Shown here in pieces: positions 6,469 through 13,156 of a stretch of 26,741 bases of DNA. Below the pieces are notes generated by a model. The model was not told the origin of the DNA and did no database searches. It was given only the letters and a program-made list of their open reading frames with translations. How positions within the stretch are numbered: the first letter of the stretch is position 1; each line of letters opens with the position of its first letter. The position numbers were made by a program, and so were the translations under genes. The stretch comes from JACQAI01 sp035507915 (lineage in GTDB: Bacteria; Pseudomonadota; Alphaproteobacteria; Elsterales; Elsteraceae): positions 1 to 26,741 of the forward strand of contig DATJNS010000031.1 in assembly GCA_035507915.1 (NCBI GenBank). Direction: 5' to 3'.

Positions 6469-7806
6469 CTAACAGGCGGCCGCCGCCCGGCCGGCGGCGC
6501 CGGCGTCCGGCCGGTCCCACAGGTCGCGGCACAGCGCGATCAGCGCCTCGGTCCGTTCGGCGCCGATCACGTCGGCGGCGAGGCCGCGCACCTTGGCGTC
6601 GATCTGCGCGTCGCTCATCGGATGCTGGAGGCTGCCGACCGCGTGCGCGACGTGGGTCTCGACGCGCCTTCCGTCGCGCAAGGTCACGGTGACGGTCGCG
6701 GCTTCCTTGTGCATCTTCGGATCCGCGCTCGCCTGCACGCGCGCGGTCAGGCCGGCGACCGCCGGATCGGTCACGCGCGCGTCGCTGTACTGCGGTTCCT
6801 GGGCGTCGCCGTCGATCAGCGCGATCGCCGCCGAGTGGAAGACCGAGAACTTGCCTTCGAGGCCGGTGCGCGGCGTGCGCTTGGCGGTCAGCTCGAGCAC
6901 GATCGGGTGGACCGCGACGTCGACGCGCTCGATCTGCGGCTCGGTCAGCCCGTGCGCGGCGCGCAGGCGCAGGCAGGCGTCGATCGTCGGATGCACGACC
7001 AGGCCGCAGGCGAACGGCTTGTAGGTGTTGCGCATCAGCTCGAACGACTGGCCGAGCCCGTCGGTGATCGCGGCGAAATTCTGCGTCGTCGAGGTGACGT
7101 GCGCGAAGCCGCGCTTGCCCTCGATGCCCTGCTCGGCGGCGGTGAAGCCCTGACGCGCCAGCAGCGCCGCCGACAGGCCGTTCTGCGCGGCGCGACCGCT
7201 GTGCAGGCTCTTGCACATCGAGCCGAAGCTCTCGCGCAGGCCCGCCGACTGGGTCGCCGCGATCCCGAGCGCCCATACCATGCGCTGCCGGTCGAGGCCG
7301 AGCAGCTTGCCGGCGGCGGCCGCCGCGCCGAACACGCCGGCGGTACCCGTCAGGTGCCAGCCGATCTCGTAATGCGCCGGGATCACCGCCTTGGCGATCC
7401 GGCACTCGACCTCGACGCCGAGCACGAAGGCGTTGAGGAAGTCGGCGCCGGAGACGTCGACATACTCGGCAAGCGGCAGCAGCGCGCAGGCGACCGGACC
7501 GCTCGGATGTACGAAGCAGGTCGCGTGCGTGTCGTCGAAATCGAGCACGTGCGAGGCAATGCCGTCGATCAGCGCGGCGTTGAGCACGTCGAGCCGCTCG
7601 CGGCGTCCGACCAGGCCCGCCTGCGGCTTGCCGGCGAAATCGCCGAGCGCGGCGAGCGCCGCTTCGACCGTGGCGTGCCGGCAGCCGCCGATCGCGCAGC
7701 CGATCAGATGCAGCACCGCGCGCATGGCTTCGCGGCGGACCGCGTCGGGCAGCGCATCGGGTCGCGCCTCGACGACGTAGCGCGCGAGCTCGCTGGTGAC
7801 GCTCAT
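6469..7806 (-). CDS. MmgE/PrpD family protein
   Basis: A 445-residue member of the MmgE/PrpD family, which includes 2-methylcitrate dehydratase, cis-aconitate decarboxylase and iminodisuccinate epimerase. Family hallmarks are present: HVLDFDDTHATCFVHPSG (86-103), GWHLTGTAGVFGAA, KSLHSGRAAQNG and KPFACGLVVHPTIDA. The length is standard. The ATG at 7806 has AAAGGA upstream; the longer frame to 8055 overlaps the binding-protein gene. It lies 23 bases downstream of a Bug/TctC-type binding protein on the same strand, so uptake of a polycarboxylate followed by its dehydration or epimerisation is a reasonable guess. No citrate synthase or PrpB homologue is near, so a methylcitrate-cycle role is not supported. 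Confidence 0.9.
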   Translation of the reverse strand: MSVTSELARYVVEARPDALPDAVRREAMRAVLHLIGCAIGGCRHATVEAALAALGDFAGKPQAGLVGRRERLDVLNAALIDGIASHVLDFDDTHATCFVHPSGPVACALLPLAEYVDVSGADFLNAFVLGVEVECRIAKAVIPAHYEIGWHLTGTAGVFGAAAAAGKLLGLDRQRMVWALGIAATQSAGLRESFGSMCKSLHSGRAAQNGLSAALLARQGFTAAEQGIEGKRGFAHVTSTTQNFAAITDGLGQSFELMRNTYKPFACGLVVHPTIDACLRLRAAHGLTEPQIERVDVAVHPIVLELTAKRTPRTGLEGKFSVFHSAAIALIDGDAQEPQYSDARVTDPAVAGLTARVQASADPKMHKEAATVTVTLRDGRRVETHVAHAVGSLQHPMSDAQIDAKVRGLAADVIGAERTEALIALCRDLWDRPDAGAAGRAAAAC

Positions 7807-7829
7807 GACGGGATCCTTTCGGCGGTCGG

Positions 7830-8804
7830 TCAGTCGACGTGAGCGCTGGTGCGCTTCACGAGATCGGCATAGCGCGCGAGATCGGTCCGGATCGTCTCGG
7901 CGAACGCGTCGGGCGTGCTGCCGATCGGCTCGACGCCACCCTGCTCGATGAGGCGGGTGCGAATGTCGGGTTCGGCCAGGGTCGCGACCACCTCCGTGTT
8001 CAGCCGCCGGATGACGTCCTTCGGCGTGTGCGCCGGCGCGACCATGCCGAACCACGACTCGTAGGCGTAGCCCGGCACGCCGGCCTCGGCGACCGTCGGC
8101 ACGTCGGGCAGGTTGGCGAGGCGCGTGGCCGGCGACACGGCGAGCAGGCGCAGCTTGCCGGCCTGGATCGACGGCAGCGACGACAAGAGGTTGACGAACA
8201 TCACTTGCACCTGGCCCGCGAGCAGATCGTGCAGCGCCGGCGCGCTGCCCTTGTAGGCAACGTGCACCAGGTCCACGCCGGCCATGGTCTTGAACAGCTC
8301 GGTCGCGAGATGCACCGAGCTGCCGTTGCCGACCGAGGCGTAGTTGATCTGCCCGGGCTTCGCCTTGGCGAGCGCGATCAGCTCGGCGACCGAATGCACC
8401 GGCAGGTCGGGATGCACGACCAGGACGAACGGCAGGTTGGCGATCAGCGAGATCGGCTCGAAGCTCGCGACCGGGTCATAAGCGAGCTTGCGATAGAGCG
8501 ACGGGTTGATCGCCAAGGGTCCCGTGTCCGCCATGCCGATCGTGTAGCCGTCGGGCGCCGCGGTGGCGATGGCCTCCAGGCCGATCGCGCCGCCGGCGCC
8601 CGGCTTGTTCTCGACGACGACGGGTTGGCCGAGCCGCTCGGTGAGCCGCTGGCCGAGCAGCCGCGCGACGATGTCGGTGCCCGCGCCCGGCGGGTAAGCG
8701 ACGATCCAGCGCACCGCGCGCTCCGGCCACGCCGCGGCGGCGATCGGCGCGCTCGCCAGCAGCACGAGCAGCGCGCCGGCGATCCGGCCGATCATCATCG
8801 TCAT
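7830..8804 (-). CDS. Bug/TctC-family tripartite tricarboxylate transporter binding protein
   Basis: A 324-residue periplasmic binding protein of the Bug family. A signal peptide (residues 1-28, ending ASAPIAAAA) precedes WPERAVRWIVAYPPGAGTD. Family motifs are plain: PPGAGTDIVARLLGQ, VVVENKPGAGGAIG, APDGYT and VHVAYKGSAPALHDLLAG. Such proteins deliver carboxylates to TctAB membrane partners or act as orphans. No TctA or TctB gene is in the window. The ATG at 8804 gives MTMMIGR; two further ATG codons follow within the first four. The nearest ribosome-like site (GAGG) is 13 bases upstream, so coupling to the ten-codon frame that ends on this start (8801-8833) is possible. It is the first gene of an operon with the MmgE/PrpD gene. 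Confidence 0.92.
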   Translation of the reverse strand: MTMMIGRIAGALLVLLASAPIAAAAWPERAVRWIVAYPPGAGTDIVARLLGQRLTERLGQPVVVENKPGAGGAIGLEAIATAAPDGYTIGMADTGPLAINPSLYRKLAYDPVASFEPISLIANLPFVLVVHPDLPVHSVAELIALAKAKPGQINYASVGNGSSVHLATELFKTMAGVDLVHVAYKGSAPALHDLLAGQVQVMFVNLLSSLPSIQAGKLRLLAVSPATRLANLPDVPTVAEAGVPGYAYESWFGMVAPAHTPKDVIRRLNTEVVATLAEPDIRTRLIEQGGVEPIGSTPDAFAETIRTDLARYADLVKRTSAHVD

Positions 8805-8845
8805 CGCCGCAGCTTGACCTCGCCCGCGTCCATGGCGCCAGTATA
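8801..8845 (-). promoter_or_regulatory. Possible -10 element and ten-codon leader frame
   Basis: TATACT at 8845-8840 (minus strand) resembles a -10 box. Six bases past it is an ATG (8833-8831) opening the frame MDAGEVKLRR, whose TGA overlaps the ATG of the binding-protein gene (ATGA). If transcription starts about six bases after the box, the leader frame would be read from a leaderless end. No good -35 box is visible. Confidence 0.25.
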
Positions 8846-8888
8846 TCGCGCTGACCGCGATTGGAACCGAAACGATCGAGAGGCGACC

Positions 8889-9458
8889 ATGCCCTACCAT
8901 CCCGAGGCGCTCGCCGCGCTCACCCGGCCGAAAGCCATGCCGTTCCGCATCGGCAAGATCGGCCACGTCGTGCTCAACGTGTCGGATCTCGACCGCTCGG
9001 TGCGCTTCTACACCCAGGTGCTCGGCTTCGAGATCTCCGACATCTACGGCACCGACATGATGCCGGGCGGCATGGTGTTCATGCGCTTCAGCCCCGACCA
9101 TCACGGCGTGGCGCTGGTCGGCTCGATGCCGGGCGCCTCGCCCAATGTCGAGCTCAACCACGTCGCATTCGAGGTCGGCTCGCTCGACGAAGTGATCCGC
9201 GCGCGCGACCATCTGCGCCGTCACGAGGTCCAGATCGACTTCGAGGGGCGGCGGCGCGCCGGCGTCCAGATCGCGGTCGAGTTCCGCGACCCCGACGGCC
9301 ACCGGCTCGAGATCTACTGGGGCCTCGATCAGATCGGCAGCGACGGCAAGGCGCGCCCGCGCGAGCAATGGAAAGGCGCCCGGTCGCTCGCCGACGCGAT
9401 CGCCGACCCGGTCGTCGGCCAGGACACCAGCCTGCGCGACCCCACGCTGAAGCCCTGA
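8889..9458 (+). CDS. VOC-family (glyoxalase / extradiol dioxygenase-like) protein
   Basis: A 189-residue protein with one pair of betaalphabetabetabeta modules. The likely metal ligands are H26 (KIGHVVLNVSDLDRS), H91 (VELNHVAFEV) and E141 (FRDPDGHRLEIYW), the 2-His-1-carboxylate pattern of the superfamily. The sequence FYTQVLGFEISD is typical of the first module. Family members include ring-cleaving catechol dioxygenases, glyoxalase I and resistance proteins; one module pair and the all-catabolic context fit a small dioxygenase or isomerase, but the reaction is open. Start ATG with GAGAGGCG ahead. It diverges from the Bug/PrpD operon, sharing an 84-base promoter region. Confidence 0.88.
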   Translation: MPYHPEALAALTRPKAMPFRIGKIGHVVLNVSDLDRSVRFYTQVLGFEISDIYGTDMMPGGMVFMRFSPDHHGVALVGSMPGASPNVELNHVAFEVGSLDEVIRARDHLRRHEVQIDFEGRRRAGVQIAVEFRDPDGHRLEIYWGLDQIGSDGKARPREQWKGARSLADAIADPVVGQDTSLRDPTLKP

Positions 9459-9461
9459 CGA

Positions 9462-9491
9462 AAAAGGCCCCGCCGCGGGGGCAGCGGGGCC
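9462..9491 (-). terminator. Intrinsic terminator for the minus-strand ChaB gene
   Basis: GGCCCCGC (9466-9473) pairs with GCGGGGCC (9484-9491) around a ten-base loop. On the minus strand the hairpin is followed directly by five T (complement of AAAAA at 9461-9465), so it ends transcripts arriving from the ChaB gene at 9595-9804. It lies just past the stop of the convergent VOC gene, where it may also act as a hairpin barrier, but no T-run follows on that strand. The remaining bases between 9492 and 9594 hold nothing recognisable. Confidence 0.7.
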
Positions 9492-9594
9492 AAGTCCGTT
9501 GATGCGCTGAGTGAAGGGGCACCCAGCATCGCGTAGTCAAGCACGCGCTCGTGGCAACACTATGGCGCGCGATGTCGGCGACGCTTGAGGCAAA

Positions 9595-9804
9595 TCAAGA
9601 TCGTTGTGTTGCCTTGGGTACCCAGCGGTCGCCGTCCTTGCGGTATTGACGCTTGACGGCGGCCCATGCGACGCGGAACGCGCGGCTCTCGTCGTGGTAC
9701 TCCTCGTGCGCATTGTTGAACGCGGCGACGAAGATGTCCTGCGCATGCTCGGGCAGGTGCTTGCGCACGCTGTCGGGCAGGTCGTCACGGGACGGATAAG
9801 GCAT
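9595..9804 (-). CDS. ChaB family protein, short form
   Basis: A 69-residue ChaB protein, close to the size of E. coli ChaB. It consists of the domain only: LPDSVRKHLPEHAQDIFVAA, then EEYHDESRAFRVAWAAVKRQY and DRWVPKATQRS. It aligns along its whole length with the domain of the gene at 5986-6384, so the two are paralogues. The ATG at 9804 is chosen; a GTG directly before it (9807) is also in frame. GAGGGAGG lies just upstream. An intrinsic terminator follows at 9462-9491. The gene is separated from the cyclase gene by 64 bases on the same strand and could be read as a tail of that operon. Confidence 0.87.
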   Translation of the reverse strand: MPYPSRDDLPDSVRKHLPEHAQDIFVAAFNNAHEEYHDESRAFRVAWAAVKRQYRKDGDRWVPKATQRS

Positions 9805-9868
9805 CACGCCTCCCTCGGTGGTGCTGCAAGCTCAACGTCGAGGACCGCGCGCCCGGTTCCGCCGGCCC

Positions 9869-12019
9869 TCACTTCTCCGTCATGACGATGCGGGTGTCGC
9901 GGGCGCCCTCGGCGAGCCGGTGCAGATGGAAGGCGACCGGTCCGTCGGTCGGGTCCTCGGCCGCGAGCGTCTGCAGCAGCGCCGCGGCACACGCCGTGTC
10001 GCCGCGATCGAGCGCGGCGTAGGCCTCGCGATAGCGCGCGACGTGGCTCGACGCCGCGCGCTCGAGGTCGAGCAGCTCGACGATCTCGAGCGCCTCCTGG
10101 CGACCCTTGACGACGACGCGGCCGAGCGGCCGGAAGCCGTCGTCGCCCGCGAGATCGAATACCGCGCGCGAGGCGCAGACGCGCGTCGAGAAGTGCTTGT
10201 TCAAACCCTCGATGCGCGAGGCGGTGTTCACCACGTCGCCCAGCGCGGCGTACTTGATGCGCTGGTACGCGCCGAAATTGCCGACCAGCGCGCTGCCGGT
10301 GTGCACGCCGATGCGCGTGATGCCGAAGCCGATGCCGGCGGCGTTCTGCGCCTTGCGGAAGCGCTCGGCCGCCGCGTCGAGCGCACGGGCGGCACGCACC
10401 GCGCGCGCGGCATGATCGGGCTGCTCGATCGGCGCGCCGAAGAACGCCAGCACGGCGTCGCCGATGAACTCGTTCACCATGCCGTCCTGGGCCAGGACGA
10501 CGTTGCACAACTCGTCGAAATAGGGGTTGAGCAGCTGCGCGACGCGTGCCGGACCGAGCTGCTCGGACAGCGTCGTGAAGCCGGCGATGTCGGTGAAGAT
10601 GAAGCTCATGTCGCGCCGCGTGCCGCCCAGCTTCAGGCTCTCGGGGGTCAGCTGCGCCAGCAGCTTGGGCGAGGTGTAGCGCGAGAAGGCGCTGCGGACG
10701 AACGCGCGATCGCTTTCCGCACGCATGAAATTCAGCAGGGTGGTGGCGGCGTAGAGCGCGGTCATGCAGACCGCCGGATAGACCGGATCGAACTCGAGGC
10801 GCCAGCGCGCGAATGCGGTCCACGCGGCGGCGGCGAACAGCGCGATCAGGGCGCCGCCGAGCGCGGCACCCGCGACCGGACGGACACGCGGCAGCACCCA
10901 GAGGAGCAGCACGCCCGCGACCGCGATGACGATGAGCTCGAGACCGTCGGCCCAATCGGGTCGCACCAGATAGTCGCCGGTCAGCACCTGCTCGAGGGCC
11001 TGGGCCTGCACCTCGACGCCGGGCATGTAGCCGAGCGGCGTGAGGCGGACGTCGCCGAACCCGGTCGCCGAGCTGCCGATGAAGACGACCTGGTCCGTCA
11101 TCGCGATGCTCGACGGGTTCTCGAGGATGCGCCAGGCCGCGACCGTGCGCGCCGGCTGCGGCCACGCGAAATGCAGCGCCACCGCACCGTTGGCATCGGT
11201 CGGGATCGTGATCGCGTTGTCGCCGTCGCCGATCCGGATACCGACCAGTCCGAGATGCGCGCCGAAGCCGCTCTCGCCGCTGCCGCCGACCGTCTTCACC
11301 TTGTAGGAGGTCTCCCCGGCCAACACGCGCAGCGTCTCGGCGACCAGGCTCGGATAAAGGCGGCCGAACGCGGTGAACAGCATCGGCACGCGCCGCGTCA
11401 CGCCGTCGACGTCGGGCATGCCGTTGAACGCGCCGTAGCCGCGCAGCGCCGCCTCGATCTCCGGCAGATCGGTGACCGCGGTCCCGAAGCTCGGCAGGTA
11501 GGGCATCGGATCGGGACCGCTGATGCCGAACCCCGCGAGCTCGCGCGGCGGCGCGGCGGCCGCGCTTTCGGCGAATGCGAACCCGCCGATCGTCGGGATC
11601 CGGCCGAGCGTCGCGGCGAGCATCCGGTCGTGGTCCGGCAGGTCGGTGGGCAGGCCGGGCACGTGCAGCGATTCGAACACGCGCGCGGGCGACGTCCGGT
11701 CGGGCTCGGCGAGCAGGATGTCGAGCACGACGGCGCTCGCGCCGGCGCCGCGCAGCGTGTCGATCAGGCGCGCCAGCAGGTCGCGCGGCCACGGCCACTG
11801 ACCGATCTTCGCCAGCGACTCGTCGTCGATGTCGACGACGCGCACCGGCAGCGCGGCGGGTTGGCGCGGCTGCAGGAGCTGCAGACCGTCGAACACCGCG
11901 AGCTGGAGCAGGCGCAGCGGCCGCGGATCGACCAGCTTGCCGAACAGCAGGACGACGAGCAGCGCGACCGGCAGCAGCCAGAGTGGAAACGCGGTGAGCC
12001 AGCGGCGCAGCGTGGTCAA
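9869..12019 (-). CDS. CHASE2-domain class III nucleotide cyclase
   Basis: A 716-residue membrane sensor cyclase. After a transmembrane helix (about 11-27) comes an extracytoplasmic CHASE2 domain (about 40-350; note VRVVDIDDESLAKIGQWPWPR and VVFIGSSATG). Three more membrane helices follow (about 361-378, 383-403, 412-430), then a linker (SAFSRYTSPKLLAQL) and a class III cyclase domain (about 468-640). Metal aspartates D477 (FTDIAGFT) and D521 (IGDAVLAFFG) and transition-state residues N598 and R602 (VVNTASRIEG) are intact, so activity is expected. The substrate-selecting positions are E517 and A591, not the Lys/Asp pair of classical adenylyl cyclases. The start is a TTG that overlaps the stop of the FecR gene (TTGA, 12019-12016), indicating coupling. 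No ATG occurs before the first membrane helix. Confidence 0.93.
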   Translation of the reverse strand: MTTLRRWLTAFPLWLLPVALLVVLLFGKLVDPRPLRLLQLAVFDGLQLLQPRQPAALPVRVVDIDDESLAKIGQWPWPRDLLARLIDTLRGAGASAVVLDILLAEPDRTSPARVFESLHVPGLPTDLPDHDRMLAATLGRIPTIGGFAFAESAAAAPPRELAGFGISGPDPMPYLPSFGTAVTDLPEIEAALRGYGAFNGMPDVDGVTRRVPMLFTAFGRLYPSLVAETLRVLAGETSYKVKTVGGSGESGFGAHLGLVGIRIGDGDNAITIPTDANGAVALHFAWPQPARTVAAWRILENPSSIAMTDQVVFIGSSATGFGDVRLTPLGYMPGVEVQAQALEQVLTGDYLVRPDWADGLELIVIAVAGVLLLWVLPRVRPVAGAALGGALIALFAAAAWTAFARWRLEFDPVYPAVCMTALYAATTLLNFMRAESDRAFVRSAFSRYTSPKLLAQLTPESLKLGGTRRDMSFIFTDIAGFTTLSEQLGPARVAQLLNPYFDELCNVVLAQDGMVNEFIGDAVLAFFGAPIEQPDHAARAVRAARALDAAAERFRKAQNAAGIGFGITRIGVHTGSALVGNFGAYQRIKYAALGDVVNTASRIEGLNKHFSTRVCASRAVFDLAGDDGFRPLGRVVVKGRQEALEIVELLDLERAASSHVARYREAYAALDRGDTACAAALLQTLAAEDPTDGPVAFHLHRLAEGARDTRIVMTEK

Positions 12020-13146
12020 GGCGCGGTGGGCGCCAGCATTCGGCGCTGGCGCGCCTGCGCGCCCTGGCCGGCCGGCGGACCCGGGGGCGGGCCCGCCTGA
12101 CCCGCGCCCGGCGGGCCGGCCCCGATCGGCCGGGCGCCACCCGGCGATCCCGCAAGGCCCGGACCGGGACCGGGGCCGGCACCGAGTCCGCCTCCGGGGC
12201 CGCCGGCATTGGCGAAGGGGCTGGGCACCGACAGCCCTGCTCCGCCACCCGGCGGTCCGGCTCCGGCTGCTTGGCCCGGCCCGCCGCCCGGAGGCTGGTT
12301 CGGCGGCGGGCTGCCCGACTGCGCGTTGCCGGACGGCGGATTGTTGGGCGGGGGATTCGAGCCCGAGCCGGCGCCCGGGGCGCCGCTCGGCGACGGACCG
12401 GCGAGCACGACCGGCGCCCGCAGCGCGGCGACCACGAACGGCGGTGGCGGCCGCATCGGCAAGCCGCCGGTGCGATCGGGTTGGCCGCGCAACGGATCGA
12501 GGCCGTGGCGCAGATCGTCGGCGGTCACGCGGACCGGCTCGGACGGCGCCGCGCCCGCGTAGGCGACCGTGACCGAGAAACCGGGGCGCCGGATCCGCAC
12601 GGTCTCGCCGTCGCGCGCGGTCACCGCGAGCTCGCTGCCGTACAGCAGGGTGGCCTTGGTCGCGCCTTGGTCGCCGACCTCGACCAGCGCGATGCCGCCG
12701 CGCACGCCGAGCACGGCTGCGGGCGTGGTCAGCTCGACAGCGCCCTCCTTGCTCAGCTTGCCGCCGACGAAGCGGAAGATGCCCTTGCCGAGCGACAGCG
12801 CGGCGCGTCCGGTGCCGCGGCCCGGATCGAAGGTGAAGTCGTCGAGCGTCAGGTTGGAGTTCGGTCCGACTGTGAAGCTCGAGCCGTCGCGAAACAGGAG
12901 CTGCGCCTGGCCGTCGGCGGCCGAGATCACGCGCTCGTGCTCGAACACCGTGACGCCGACCAGCAGCGGTCCCGGCGCGGAAACCGGCGGCACGCCCTCG
13001 ACCGACGGATTGGACGCCGTGGTCACGCCCGCCGTTTGCTCGGTGCCGCCGCTCGCGGACGCCGCAGGCGATTGGCCGCGCGCCGCCGGCGACACGACCA
13101 ATGTGGCGAGCAGGACGGATCCGAGAGCGAGCGCGGGCGCGCGCAT
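12016..13146 (-). CDS. Secreted FecR-domain protein with Pro/Gly-rich tail
   Basis: A 376-residue exported protein. A Sec signal peptide (1-24, ending AARGQ) leads into a FecR domain (about 60-180) with the typical lines VISAADGQAQLLFRDGSSFT, VGPNSNLTLDDFTFDP, GIFRFVGG and ELTTPAAVLGVRGG. Residues from about 250 to 365 are a low-complexity tail dominated by Pro, Gly and Ala. The domain is named for the FecR iron-citrate signalling protein, but this stand-alone periplasmic form is usually found with CHASE2 cyclases, as here, and no sigma factor or TonB receptor is nearby. Strong ribosome site AGGAGGAAGGAC before the ATG. It lies 10 bases after the TPR/barrel gene and overlaps the cyclase gene by four bases. 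Confidence 0.88.
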   Translation of the reverse strand: MRAPALALGSVLLATLVVSPAARGQSPAASASGGTEQTAGVTTASNPSVEGVPPVSAPGPLLVGVTVFEHERVISAADGQAQLLFRDGSSFTVGPNSNLTLDDFTFDPGRGTGRAALSLGKGIFRFVGGKLSKEGAVELTTPAAVLGVRGGIALVEVGDQGATKATLLYGSELAVTARDGETVRIRRPGFSVTVAYAGAAPSEPVRVTADDLRHGLDPLRGQPDRTGGLPMRPPPPFVVAALRAPVVLAGPSPSGAPGAGSGSNPPPNNPPSGNAQSGSPPPNQPPGGGPGQAAGAGPPGGGAGLSVPSPFANAGGPGGGLGAGPGPGPGLAGSPGGARPIGAGPPGAGQAGPPPGPPAGQGAQARQRRMLAPTAP

Positions 13147-13156
13147 GTCCTTCCTC

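Noticed and set aside
9818..12100. Plus-strand open frame of 760 codons opposite the cyclase
   Set aside because: Lies antisense to a clear CHASE2 cyclase with intact motifs; dominated by Arg, Ala and Gly.
12050..12400. GC-rich, repeat-like DNA suggesting a tandem repeat array
   Set aside because: It is the coding sequence of the Pro/Gly-rich FecR tail; no fixed repeat unit was seen.
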